Notes: a model not told the origin generated them from the letters alone. DNA of 64,000 nt from KACC-23026 sp963829575 (GCA_963829575.1 CAWHJF010000019.1:143657-207656), one strand, 5' to 3'; positions 1 to 8,608 are shown, counted from the stretch's first letter. A program made the numbers and translations.

Positions 1-736
1 AGGCTGGGGATTTTCCATAATTCCATTCCCAATTTTTGTAGCGCTCTTTGGAAATCTCATGAATCTTTTCCCAATCCCCTTCTGTTAATTCATAGCGTTC
101 AATAGGTTGTCCATCGTAAATCGCTTCCAGAATTTTTTCACGAAACGCTTCAATCGACATGTCCACATCCAAATGGTCTCGGATATTCGTCACCCGATTT
201 CGGATCGATTTAATTCCCTTAGATTCAATCTTTTCCATCTTTACGTTTAACGCATGCACAACGGCTTCAACATCCGTATCAAACAGAAGCGTGCCGTGAC
301 TAAACATTCGTCCTCTTGTAGAGAATTGCGCATTGCCACTAATCTTTTTACCATCAAGTAACAAATCATTTCTTCCGGATAGCTCCGCTTCTACACCGAG
401 TTTATTCAAAGCTTGGACAACGGGCTCCGTAAATTTCTTAAAGTTATGAAAGCTATTCCCATCATCCTGTGTGATAAAACTAAAACACAGATTTCCGCGA
501 TCATGATAGACAGCTCCGCCTCCAGATAACCGGCGAACAACATATAAGTGTTGATCGTCTACGTAATTTGTGTTGATTTCTTCTATTGTATTTTGGTTTT
601 TCCCTATAATAATGGATGGATCATTAATATAAAATAAGAGATAGGTTTCTTCGGGATCTAAATGCTTTAAGATATACTCTTCTATAGCAAGGTTTATTGT
701 GGGATCTTGTATCCCCTCATTATCAATAAATATCAT
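1..736 (-). CDS. lplA: Lipoate-protein ligase A family protein, 3' end outside window
   Basis: The first 245 codons of a lipoate-protein ligase, which activates lipoate with ATP and attaches it to the lysine of lipoyl domains in 2-oxoacid dehydrogenases and GcvH. The family signature RRLSGGGAVYHD (around residue 70) and SGRNDLLLDGKKISGNAQ (around residues 112-130, holding the catalytic-loop Lys) are intact. The start ATG at 736 opens with MIFIDNEG, typical for LplJ-type enzymes. A weak AAGGACGTGAG ribosome site lies just upstream. The stop codon is beyond position 1, so whether the C-terminal domain is complete cannot be told. It directly follows the dehydrogenase gene, 26 bases apart, on the same strand. 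Confidence 0.92.
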   Translation of the reverse strand, partial: MIFIDNEGIQDPTINLAIEEYILKHLDPEETYLLFYINDPSIIIGKNQNTIEEINTNYVDDQHLYVVRRLSGGGAVYHDRGNLCFSFITQDDGNSFHNFKKFTEPVVQALNKLGVEAELSGRNDLLLDGKKISGNAQFSTRGRMFSHGTLLFDTDVEAVVHALNVKMEKIESKGIKSIRNRVTNIRDHLDVDMSIEAFREKILEAIYDGQPIERYELTEGDWEKIHEISKERYKNWEWNYGKSPA

Positions 737-762
737 TTTACACTCACGTCCTTAACCAAAAA

Positions 763-1713
763 TTATACCTTGAGTCTCCCATTATAATCCCTAATAATGG
801 ATATAGATTTTTTTAACTCGATTAATTCCTCATCAAGTAAACGCAGTTCAACGAGCTCCTTGACACCTTGACTATTAAGAACTGCAGGGACACCCGCATA
901 CACGTCGTTTTCACCATACTCCCCATTAAACATAGCGGAAACCGGGATTACTTTATTTTCATTTTTCAAAATGGCTTTCATAATTTGCACGGTCGTTGCC
1001 GCTATGCCATAGGTGGTCGAACCTTTGGCAATCACCACCTGATAAGCGATCTTCTTAATATTGTCTGCTGCATGTGTAATATCAAATCCACTTAGTAGAT
1101 TTTCGTTGTCATGAATAATGTCCAAAAAGTTTTTTCCGCCCACTGAGACCTGACTCCATGGAATCACCATCGAATCGCCATGTTCCCCCATGCATGTCAC
1201 ATGAACACTTTGTGGATCAACGTCCATAACATCAGCGAGGTAATATTTTAAACGCGCAGAATCCAAAGATGTACCTGTTCCAATCACTTGGCCCGCAGGC
1301 AAACCTGAAAGCTTATAGACATATTGAGTTATGATATCGACAGGATTGGTAATGACAACAAAAATTCCGGAAAAGCCGCTTTCCATAACAGCTGGTACAA
1401 TGTCCTCCATGATTCCAGAAGCGTGTTCGACCATATCGAGTCTTGTTTGACCTTTTATATAGGGAGATGCTACGGAAAGAACCACTAAATCAGCATCCGC
1501 GCAATCTTGATAACTCCCTTCCCTAATACTCATCCTGTTACCACTATACCCAAGGGAATGCTGCAAATCGATCGCTTCCGCCCATGCTTTTTCCCTGTTG
1601 CGGTTGATTAAGATCAGCTCATCACACACATTGTTTCTCACACTATCAAACGCGACTGCCGAGCCGACAGCCCCCACACCAATAACTGCTACTTTACTTC
1701 TGCTTATAGCCAT
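763..1713 (-). CDS. ldh: L-lactate / L-2-hydroxyacid dehydrogenase
   Basis: NAD-dependent L-2-hydroxyacid dehydrogenase of the LDH/MDH family, 316 aa, normal length; cytoplasmic reduction of pyruvate or another 2-oxoacid. Visible: the N-terminal Rossmann motif VIGVGAVGSAVAF, the mobile-loop arginine in GQTRLDM, TNPVD, the substrate-binding Arg in LDSARLKYY and the catalytic His in GEHGDS. The specificity loop is odd: where LDH has Gln and malate dehydrogenase Arg (position 102 in LDH numbering) this protein has Tyr (ASPYIKGQTR), so lactate as the substrate is an inference and a branched 2-oxoacid is possible. The ribosome site AGAAAGGATAGGA precedes the ATG at a workable distance. Confidence 0.85.
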   Translation of the reverse strand: MAISRSKVAVIGVGAVGSAVAFDSVRNNVCDELILINRNREKAWAEAIDLQHSLGYSGNRMSIREGSYQDCADADLVVLSVASPYIKGQTRLDMVEHASGIMEDIVPAVMESGFSGIFVVITNPVDIITQYVYKLSGLPAGQVIGTGTSLDSARLKYYLADVMDVDPQSVHVTCMGEHGDSMVIPWSQVSVGGKNFLDIIHDNENLLSGFDITHAADNIKKIAYQVVIAKGSTTYGIAATTVQIMKAILKNENKVIPVSAMFNGEYGENDVYAGVPAVLNSQGVKELVELRLLDEELIELKKSISIIRDYNGRLKV

Positions 1714-1791
1714 ATGTTATACGTCCTATCCTTTCTGAATTACTCAATTTAAGATCTTTTAATTTTCATTATACCCTTTATTCCATTTTAG

Positions 1792-1962
1792 ACGAATGTA
1801 TTGCGGTCGGCCCTAGAAGCCAACGAGTATCCTGCAGGAGTAAGCGGGTCAGGCGGCAGCGCCATCTATTCATTAGAGCAAATGGAATACGCATTGAATA
1901 GGTGCACAACCCTTTTCAAACATGATCCCATTTCCGAATCCACTCAAGGTACGTTGGATTGA
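1792..1962 (+). pseudogene. Coding-like fragment, family not recognised
   Basis: This stretch stays open for 56 codons after an in-frame TAG and reads with protein-like composition (ALEANEYPAGVSGSGG, then SAIYSLEQMEYALNRC), ending at TGA. There is no start codon or ribosome site, so it is best taken as the 3' end of a lost gene. I cannot name the family. The rest of the 1714-2300 gap shows nothing I can support. Confidence 0.3.
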
Positions 1963-2300
1963 GATCAAAAAACAAGTCCTTAACTTTTTACTTAAATGTT
2001 TAGAAATAGCAATAAATGAAGGACAAGTTCGCGTCTGTTTTGCCTAATAACTTATTTTCTCCTAACAAATAACCGAAAACATAATTAAGGGACATTTTAT
2101 CCTCGATCCATAGGATCCTGTTCCTCTATACTTAAATCAAAAAACCACTATTTAGACGACCTTTCCCCTTGTTTCCCTCATTTAAAGGACACAAATCGCA
2201 CTAAGATTATTGATAGAATATAGAAATAGACGTGATCATAGGGAAGCGTTATTGACGCACTTTATGGTGAAAATCGATAAACGTGAGTCAGACCCCTACT

Positions 2301-3479
2301 TTAAGACAGGGCGCTTAGAAGAATATTGCGCAACTTCCGTGTAAGGGTTGTAGTACCGGCATCAGTTTTTTGCATCATGAAGAGGAAGGTTACATGCTCT
2401 TTCGGCGAATTACAGAAATAAGCACCAAGCCAACCATCCCATCCATATTCCCCTTGATTACCTAAATCCCCAGCCTTACTCACATCCGTCATGACACGCA
2501 TTAAATTACCATAACTATGACCACTTAATGTATGCCAGTTCTCGAATTGTCCTTGTTGTGCTTGACTTAATGTTGCTGATGTTAAGAAATTTGCAGTCTT
2601 TGTACGCAGTATTTGGATCCCATCCAGCTGCCCTTCATTCATAAGCATCTTTGTAAATCGGGCATAATCATCGATGGTTGAAACTAATCCAGCACCTCCT
2701 GATTCAAAAGCAGGTGGCCTGTCCATTTGATTAATGATTCCTAAATTGTTTCCGGTATATAAAGTTAAATCACCTTGACCATGGTCCGCATAGGTTTTGA
2801 CAAGTCGATTCCTTTTTTCTTCAGGCACCCAAAAAGCAGTATCACTCATGCCTAGTGGTTGAAACAGTTCGGTTTCGAGAAACTCGCTAAATCGTCTTCC
2901 ACTCACCACTTCAATAACCGCCCCAAGAACATCCGCAGACGTCCCATATTCCCAAGAAGAGCCCGGTTGAAAGGCAAGTGGCGCTTGCCCTAGTTTATTC
3001 ATGGCGTCAATTGTACTTAAAGGAGCATTCCCCAAGAGCCGTTCATCAATCTCCTTAAAAAGATCACTGGTCGCTTTTCCTGCTTGATGATCCCCTCCGT
3101 ATACCAAACCTGAAGTCATAGAAAGGAGATCTTTCAATGTCATTTCGCGCTCAACTGGAACGAGCTCTCCAGCCACTTCCACCTTTTGATTTTTAAATCC
3201 ATCAAGAAACTTACTAACTGGATCATATAAGTCGAGGTCTCCACGTTCTAACAGAATCATCATCGCTGTGGCTGTAACAGGTTTGCTCATGGAATAAAGT
3301 CTAAAAATGGAATCCCTTTTTATCGGTTGATTAGCGTCCAGGTCTGCCAAACCATCTTCATGATAAAAAATTTCTTTCCCATCTTTTAAGACTAATAAGT
3401 TTCCACCTGCTACACGCTTCTCTTCAATACTAGATTTTAATACGTTTTTAACTTGGTTAATCGCTGTTTGATCTAGCAA
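2301..3479 (-). CDS. Serine hydrolase of the beta-lactamase class C / EstB family
   Basis: 392 aa, cytoplasmic (no signal peptide seen). The SxxK nucleophile motif is SMSK (around residue 65, in RLYSMSKPVTA); the second motif appears as EYGTS around residue 178 (Tyr as general base). Members act as esterases, D-peptidases or beta-lactamases; the substrate cannot be read from sequence. The start is a TTG at 3479 placed six bases after GGGGAG; there is no ATG nearby in frame, and MLDQ fits the family N-terminus. It stands alone between two non-coding stretches, so nothing in the context suggests a substrate. Confidence 0.85.
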   Translation of the reverse strand: MLDQTAINQVKNVLKSSIEEKRVAGGNLLVLKDGKEIFYHEDGLADLDANQPIKRDSIFRLYSMSKPVTATAMMILLERGDLDLYDPVSKFLDGFKNQKVEVAGELVPVEREMTLKDLLSMTSGLVYGGDHQAGKATSDLFKEIDERLLGNAPLSTIDAMNKLGQAPLAFQPGSSWEYGTSADVLGAVIEVVSGRRFSEFLETELFQPLGMSDTAFWVPEEKRNRLVKTYADHGQGDLTLYTGNNLGIINQMDRPPAFESGGAGLVSTIDDYARFTKMLMNEGQLDGIQILRTKTANFLTSATLSQAQQGQFENWHTLSGHSYGNLMRVMTDVSKAGDLGNQGEYGWDGWLGAYFCNSPKEHVTFLFMMQKTDAGTTTLTRKLRNILLSALS

Positions 3480-3604
3480 ATCGATCTCCCCTTTTCAAAA
3501 AAATTTATAAAGATCCTTGGAAAATAAACCGCTTACCAAATAAAAGAAACAAAACTCTTTTAAGGACTGAATCACGAAGCAGTCTCTACATTTATATTAT
3601 AGTA

Positions 3605-3778
3605 TTATTTTGGCCAAATCTCTTCTATTTGCTCATAATGCTTAAGTGTCAATCCATTTAAATCGGACACATTCCCTTTTATGGAAATGTGCCCGTCTGT
3701 CGTTCGCTCATCTTCAGTTTCGCGGATTACCCTTAATATAGGTGGAGGGTTTGATGTGTTTTTCAATAAAACAGGGGG
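3605..3778 (-). pseudogene. Short open stretch downstream of the lactonase-like gene, unrecognised
   Basis: Immediately after the TAA at 3779, the same frame stays open for about 57 codons to a TAA at 3605, with a polar, protein-like ending (DGHISIKGNVSDLNGLTLKH then YEQIEEIWPK). A TTG is available near 3764 but has no clear ribosome site. It may be a remnant or a microprotein; no family was recognised. Confidence 0.25.
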
Positions 3779-4601
3779 TTATTCGTACCATCCCTCATTG
3801 GATTTAATTAAGGATTGAAACTGTTCGTCGTCATGCCCATACCAGACTTGTGCGCCTGATTTTGCAGTAATTTGTTCAATATGTCGTGTGCCCTTCGTGT
3901 ATCCCTCTCCATCCACAACAAATCGTGGTGTCACCCCATTGGGTCCGTAATTACAAGAAGAATAAGCGGCATCAGAAAGCTAAAAATACGGGGCCAGTCT
4001 CTGCAAGATTAACCTCTAGACCAAGCATTCCATAAGAATGACCTCTACCTAAGTCATGGATGCGTAAATCAGATCCCAACTTAATACTAGTGGTATTGTT
4101 TTTGATGGTTTGCCAGTGTAAGTGGTTCTCCCAGTCTTTCATATCCGCCCTTATGAATTCCCCCTCATCGCGACCCGCGGCAAATGTATTTCGCGCTGCC
4201 TGAAGCTCATTTTCATGAACAATAATTGTAGAGTTAGGGAACATGCCTAGATTTCCTGCATGATCACAGTGTAAATGGGAAGCCACAACATATCGAATGT
4301 CTGAGGGCCTGATCTTCAATTGGTCCAATTGATTATATAAATGTTCCGGTTCCTGCACTGTCCAAAAGGTTTCTTTTTGTAAAGATTGTGGCCAACGTCC
4401 TTTTGGCCCCATCGATTGAGGATGACAGCCCGTATCGAAAAGGATCATTCCCTCTGGGTGATCAACTAAAACTGAATAGACCGGAACACTGATATAATGA
4501 GTAGACGTGCCGTTAGGTTCCTCATAATTTGGGTTGAAATCCGTTTTTTTCATACGTATGGTCCCATTACTGAGAACAAATAGTTTTATAGGGGGTACCA
4601 T
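3779..4601 (-). pseudogene. Metallo-beta-lactamase-fold hydrolase (N-acyl homoserine lactonase type), frameshifted
   Basis: The N-terminal 209 codons encode a metallo-hydrolase of the AttM/AiiA-like lactonase group: SHLHCDHAGN is the HxHxDH zinc motif and DLGRGHSYGML supplies a later metal His. The frame then ends at 3972, but the expected continuation (SDAAYSSCNYG, and the terminal metal-ligand motif YGHDDEQF) is present in a neighbouring frame down to TAA at 3779. The break lies near 3985-3992, in a T/A-rich run, and equals one extra base or two missing ones. The ATG at 4601 overlaps the upstream stop as TAATG, so it is translationally coupled to the OpuAC-like gene. A sequencing error is an alternative to true inactivation. 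Confidence 0.75.
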
Positions 4602-5524
4602 TAAGAACCACTGAACCAGTTATTCACTAGTGTTTGGTTATCATTAATCCATTTAGTGACACCCGCGTCTTTGGTCTTTGCGTTATTTATATCAACTTCT
4701 AAAGAACCCAATTGTTGTTGATTTAATTTAAAGTTTTTTAACCATTTGACCACGTCCGGATGACTAGCTGCCCATTTCTTATTAGCCTCTGTTTGGATCC
4801 AACCGCCTTGTCCAAAACTGTTTTTTGGATCTTTCAAATATTTAAGATCCCATTTTGCAAAGGCCCAATGTGGACTCCACAAAGCCACAACAATCGGTTT
4901 CTTTTGAGAAATAGCCTTTTCTAAGGAAGCGAGCATGACGGGTGAACTACTGTTTTGAAGGTTTAATTTTATGTTGTAGTCTGGAATGACCTTGTTTTGG
5001 ATCATTTGAGTTTCGCCAGCACCTGCATCGATCCCAACTATTTGATTGTTGAATTCTTTGCTATTTGCATTGAGTTGATCAATTGAATCGATATTGACAT
5101 ATTTAGGAACAACCAGTCCAAGTTTGGTCTTGCCTTGATACCATTTACCCAAGTTCACAAGATCGGATTGATATTTATCCATGTACGCTTTATTTGTTGT
5201 CGGTAACCAGACATCAAAATGGAAATCTAGTGACCCTTTGTCTAGCCCCATCCATAGTGGTCCTGCTTGCAAATTCGAGAGTTCGACATTATATCCACGT
5301 TGTTCGAGAAGGTGTTTCCATAGATAACAGTCGGCTATGTCTTCCGTCCACGATACGTATCCTATTTTAATCGTATCTTTCTTACTGGATGATGATTGTC
5401 CGTTGCTTGTAGATGCCGTATTAGACGCATTAGAATTTTTAGTATTAGCTTGGGATCCACAACCCGTTAACATCATAGCAGCAACCCCAAAGAGACAAAG
5501 ACCTAGTATTAGCTTTTTAAGCAT
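4601..5524 (-). CDS. Glycine betaine-type ABC transporter substrate-binding lipoprotein (OpuAC-like)
   Basis: 307 aa lipoprotein: Lys-rich start, hydrophobic core and lipobox LTGC with Cys22, followed by a Ser/Asn-rich linker and an OpuAC domain (IKIGYVSWTEDIADCYLWK, DFHFDVWLPT, VALWSPHWAFAKWDLKYL). Trp-rich motifs like these form the aromatic cage that binds quaternary ammonium compounds. The in-frame upstream extension overlaps the regulator gene, so the start is the ATG at 5524, after AGGAG. No ATPase or permease gene is next to it, so it is an orphan binding protein whose partner proteins must be elsewhere. It lies 49 bases after a GbsR-like regulator, which suggests choline/betaine-linked control. 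Confidence 0.88.
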   Translation of the reverse strand: MLKKLILGLCLFGVAAMMLTGCGSQANTKNSNASNTASTSNGQSSSSKKDTIKIGYVSWTEDIADCYLWKHLLEQRGYNVELSNLQAGPLWMGLDKGSLDFHFDVWLPTTNKAYMDKYQSDLVNLGKWYQGKTKLGLVVPKYVNIDSIDQLNANSKEFNNQIVGIDAGAGETQMIQNKVIPDYNIKLNLQNSSSPVMLASLEKAISQKKPIVVALWSPHWAFAKWDLKYLKDPKNSFGQGGWIQTEANKKWAASHPDVVKWLKNFKLNQQQLGSLEVDINNAKTKDAGVTKWINDNQTLVNNWFSGS

Positions 5525-5573
5525 CCAATCGACTCCTAGTTTATAAATAGTCTCAGCTGTAATTAATAGATTC

Positions 5574-6131
5574 TTATTTAGTAGAATGATCAGGGACATT
5601 TTTTGGTAAGAACCTATAGATGTCTCCACTTTCCAACAAATCGGTGAATTGACTGAGCCACCTGTAGAAATGCAGGGCATGGTCCATATCTTCCAAATTG
5701 CGTTGAGCTTCGTTCTTGACTTCCTCATTGCCATGTTCTGAAAGCTCCATGAGTTGCTGTTTGACTTGCTCCGCCATTCGCATATACACCATTCGTTCGT
5801 TCCTTAAAGTATGAATAATGAACGCTGGGAAGTTTTTATAAAAATCTTTTTCAGCAGAATAATAATTTTTACGCTCTTCTTTACTCCATATTTTAACGAC
5901 GCTCCCTGAATCAACCAGAGTGCGTAACCCATTGTTAATACTTGCTCGACTCATTCCCACGACATCTTGAATCTTCTGAAAGGACATAGGTTCTTTTGCT
6001 ACATATAAAATGCCATAAATCCGACCAACTGATTGAGATAATCCATGAACGCTCATCGTCTGTTCCATCGCCAGTATGATTTGTTCGTGAAGATCGCTGA
6101 GTTGGTTGTCATCATTATTAGTGGACTCCAT
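5574..6131 (-). CDS. GbsR/OpuAR-family MarR-type transcriptional regulator
   Basis: 185 aa winged-helix repressor of the GbsR family, which in Bacillus senses choline and controls betaine synthesis and uptake genes. The family pattern is clear: SVGRIYGILYVAKEPMSFQ, then the recognition helix region VVGMSRASINNGLRTLVDSG and VKIWSKEERKNYYSAE, followed by a long helical C-terminus. The ATG at 6131 follows GGAAGGGGG; a TTG directly before it is also in frame. It heads the unit regulator - binding protein - hydrolase, and a perfect palindrome sits just upstream, so autoregulation is likely. Confidence 0.85.
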   Translation of the reverse strand: MESTNNDDNQLSDLHEQIILAMEQTMSVHGLSQSVGRIYGILYVAKEPMSFQKIQDVVGMSRASINNGLRTLVDSGSVVKIWSKEERKNYYSAEKDFYKNFPAFIIHTLRNERMVYMRMAEQVKQQLMELSEHGNEEVKNEAQRNLEDMDHALHFYRWLSQFTDLLESGDIYRFLPKNVPDHSTK

Positions 6132-6157
6132 CAACCGTAACCCCCTTCCGTATAGAG

Positions 6158-6177
6158 TGTATAATAAATATTATACA
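6158..6177. promoter_or_regulatory. Perfect palindromic operator upstream of the GbsR-like gene
   Basis: TGTATAATA-AA-TATTATACA: two 9-base arms in perfect inverted repeat, 27 bases before the regulator ATG and downstream of the predicted -10. The position fits a roadblock or start-site repressor site. Binding by the adjacent regulator is inferred. Confidence 0.65.
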
Positions 6178-6187
6178 TGACATACAC

Positions 6188-6216
6188 ATGGTAGATTAGC
6201 ACAGTTTTTTTGTCAA
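6188..6216 (-). promoter_or_regulatory. Predicted sigma-A promoter of the GbsR-like unit
   Basis: On the minus strand TTGACA (6211-6216) is followed after 17 bases by TACCAT (6188-6193), a consensus -35 with a 4/6 -10. It would start transcription close to the palindrome at 6158-6177. Confidence 0.55.
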
Positions 6217-6295
6217 GTTCTGTCGATTGGTTTCGTGTGTCTACACTTCCTTGAACCAGATATTTAAAATCACCAATCTTATCCACAATAAAAGA

Positions 6296-6318
6296 CGCGA
6301 TTCTTTTAAAGGATCGCG
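6296..6318 (-). terminator. Rho-independent terminator after the YrzI-like gene
   Basis: CGCGAT(C)CTTT / AAAG(A)ATCGCG hairpin, followed on the minus strand by GTCTTTTATT. It lies 11 bases after the stop of the small gene. Confidence 0.6.
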
Positions 6319-6328
6319 CCCGTTTGTT

Positions 6329-6469
6329 TTATCTAAAGAAACAATGTTGATTGCGTTTCATTTGAATATCCTCATAGATTTGTTGGATCCGCTGATGATC
6401 TTCATGGGTTGATTTAATTTGGTTCTTTGAGATGGTGACTGTAAAAATAATGAAATTCGCTTTAATCAT
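6329..6469 (-). CDS. YrzI-family small protein, 46 aa
   Basis: A microgene: ATG at 6469 seven bases after a perfect AAAGGAGGTCC ribosome site, stop TAA at 6329. The product starts MIKANFIIFTVTISKNQIKS and continues into a charged helix (EDHQRIQQIYEDIQMKR). The hydrophobic FIIFTVTI start followed by a polar helix is what the Bacillus YrzI family shows; function unknown. A terminator hairpin follows at once, so it is a self-contained unit. The call rests on the ribosome site, the terminator and resemblance from memory. Confidence 0.6.
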   Translation of the reverse strand: MIKANFIIFTVTISKNQIKSTHEDHQRIQQIYEDIQMKRNQHCFFR

Positions 6470-6562
6470 GAATGGACCTCCTTTGCAAGTGACATCCTCA
6501 TTCAAATCACTGGACCTATAGAGTCGATTTCCGCTTTATACGTACTGTGGTCGGACCTTGTA

Positions 6563-7768
6563 TCATAGTGTGAGTTGACCGAGATTGCTAAGTTGCGTAT
6601 TTAGGGAACCCGTTTCATTTAAGATATTGATTATGCCATTGTTAATTCGAACAACATTTTGTAATGTCCCTCGAAACCCTTTTACTGGGATGATCACCTC
6701 ACCAAATAGATCGAGTTCGGCTAGTTTTGCCAACAAGGTGTCCTCGTTCACATCGTGATCAAAAATGAGTTTCCCTGTAACAATGAAGGTGGTCGGTTGA
6801 TTCAAGGCGAGAAGCTGCTCATTAGACCAAACTTGATCATCTTCAATTAAGACGAAGCTATGTTCATAGGTCACCACCTCTGTTTCTAACGCATCGGCAA
6901 TTTCGAAGATTAAATCCTCTAATTGATTATGACAAATAATGATGCTGGTTGACTGGATATTAGTCACGTATTGAGATAACTGTTCTCGGCACACATCTGC
7001 CTCAAATATAATTGGATACTCTGTGTAGAGTTTCTTATTCTTAAGTCGGCGAATCGACCGTGCGTTTAGTCTCAGTGATTTATTTAAAATCTCATAGTCC
7101 TTTGGAAGAATACTTACATGAGCCTTAGAAAGCGACGGTATTTTTTTATAAAGAAACGGTTCTTGATCTTCATTAATTTTGATCGTTCCTTTAACTTCTA
7201 ATTGACTGATCTTTTCCATAAAAAGATCGGCATCAAGATCTGCAGAAAAGGTTAGTAACCCTTTAAAAATTAAATGTTGTGGCACATCAAACGATTTGAG
7301 ATAGGCATTGGTCAATTCAAGCGCACCTTTCTCAAACCGCGGTGGTGCATCTTGATAGCTCACGACTGTTCCGCCTTCTTTAGAAAGGAGATGGTGTACA
7401 GCTCCTGATAATTCGACTGGACTATAGACATTACCTTTAACCCGAAGTTCCAGAAAACTGTTTTTAAGACTATTCGCCTGTATATTTGCATCTAAAATCA
7501 CATCCCCAGTGACATAAAGCTTTAATGGATCCGTTATGGCATTTAAATATGAGTGATCGAGGTGAAGGGTACCTGCAAATAACTTATAACCTTCTGGAAT
7601 TTCAAAGACCTGGCCAACATTCTCAACATTTAACTTTGTTAACAATTTTGCGGTTTCTCTTGTGTAATAGACAACCCCAACATTTTCAATTTTTTCGATA
7701 CCTTGAATACTTTCCTCTGTTGCGTTCATTAGATTGAGAATGCCCACATTTCCAATTTTTTGACTCAT
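6563..7768 (-). CDS. Unrecognised 401-aa beta-rich protein coupled to an ECF sigma factor
   Basis: No family recognised with confidence. The sequence has no signal peptide or membrane segment and shows repeating short hydrophobic strands with conserved glycines (LYVTGDVILDANI, ELRVKGNVYSP, KGLLTFSADLDADLF, LEVKGTIKIN, FIVTGKLIFDHDV, GEVIIPVKGFRGTLQNVVRI). This resembles bactofilin-like or solenoid beta proteins, and the repeats suggest a duplicated domain. The ATG at 7768 sits directly after the stop of the sigma factor gene (7771), so the two are translationally coupled. It could be the anti-sigma or a cognate output protein. A poor hairpin region follows it. Confidence 0.7.
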   Translation of the reverse strand: MSQKIGNVGILNLMNATEESIQGIEKIENVGVVYYTRETAKLLTKLNVENVGQVFEIPEGYKLFAGTLHLDHSYLNAITDPLKLYVTGDVILDANIQANSLKNSFLELRVKGNVYSPVELSGAVHHLLSKEGGTVVSYQDAPPRFEKGALELTNAYLKSFDVPQHLIFKGLLTFSADLDADLFMEKISQLEVKGTIKINEDQEPFLYKKIPSLSKAHVSILPKDYEILNKSLRLNARSIRRLKNKKLYTEYPIIFEADVCREQLSQYVTNIQSTSIIICHNQLEDLIFEIADALETEVVTYEHSFVLIEDDQVWSNEQLLALNQPTTFIVTGKLIFDHDVNEDTLLAKLAELDLFGEVIIPVKGFRGTLQNVVRINNGIINILNETGSLNTQLSNLGQLTL

Positions 7769-7770
7769 AG

Positions 7771-8331
7771 TTACTCCTCCTCAATAATCTTCCTGAGTTT
7801 TTTTACGGCTAGTCGAAGTTTATAACGAACGGTTGATGGCGGGATCTGTAACTGCTTCCCGATGTCTTGGCTAGACAACCCAAGCCAATAGCGTTTGAAC
7901 ACGATATCACTCAAATCTGTTGATAAATGGGATAAAAGCTCTGCCATCTCGATCTCCGAACTGGCCATGTCCTGAACGGGAAAATCAAGTTCATCATCCC
8001 ATGTCATGAGACGCCGATCTTTTCTACGATCATCAATCAACCTGTTTTTCATGACTCGGTAAAACCAGGCGCGTTGCTTATATTCTGGGAGATGTGCGAG
8101 CGCTTCTTCATACAGTGATTTCAACCAGGCATCCTGAACCAAATCCTGCGCTTCCTGCTCATTCCTTGCAATGGAGCGAGCAAATCGAAACAGATCCATT
8201 CTTAAATTGTCATACATACCACTCGCTTCCATTTCGGTCCCAACTCCTGCAAAAATTTCTTTTTTAACCTGTTCATATAGATAACGATCCACCGAATCTA
8301 AGTGTTGGTTTTTTTTAGTTCTATGAGTCAA
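7771..8331 (-). CDS. ECF RNA polymerase sigma factor (sigma-70 family)
   Basis: 186 aa. Region 2 is seen in LFRFARSIARNEQEAQDLVQ and DAWLKSLYEEALAH, with the RAWFYRVMKNRLIDDRRKDR stretch; region 4 in LSTDLSDIVFKRYWLGLSSQ, then DIGKQLQIPPSTVRYKLRLA (helix-turn-helix). Initiation is uncertain: the longest frame starts with a TTG at 8331 without a good ribosome site, while an ATG at 8232 follows GCAGGAG and starts 14 residues before region 2, the usual distance. The downstream beta-rich gene is coupled. It is distinct from the SigY-like factor at 11102-11632. Confidence 0.85.
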   Translation of the reverse strand: MTHRTKKNQHLDSVDRYLYEQVKKEIFAGVGTEMEASGMYDNLRMDLFRFARSIARNEQEAQDLVQDAWLKSLYEEALAHLPEYKQRAWFYRVMKNRLIDDRRKDRRLMTWDDELDFPVQDMASSEIEMAELLSHLSTDLSDIVFKRYWLGLSSQDIGKQLQIPPSTVRYKLRLAVKKLRKIIEEE

Positions 8332-8608
8332 GTCAAGAAATCACTAACAAAATCGCCAATTTTTCAATGTGAATCGTTGCTAAAAGAATGATCTTTGCCT
8401 AAACGGCCTTAGCCTAATAGAATATAGAGCCAAATCCGTTTAGATCCTATTAATATTTACCTTGTCTACTTGACCGGGGGCAGCCGTTCATATTCTTCGA
8501 TCTCTTTTCGCCTTATTTATATTCGCTCATCTATCCTCATTGGTCTATGGTAATAGAAGGTGTCTATAATCACATTCTCTGCTCCACAGCCAGGTTAAAA
8601 AGAATGCA
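8332..8608. other. Non-coding gap between the ECF gene and the ABC operon
   Basis: About 280 bases with no supported gene on either strand. It must hold the promoter of the ECF sigma gene, but I could not pick a convincing element. Confidence 0.4.

Noticed and set aside
5525..5734. N-terminal extension of the OpuAC-like protein
   Set aside because: It overlaps the regulator gene and precedes a proper lipoprotein signal with its own AGGAG.
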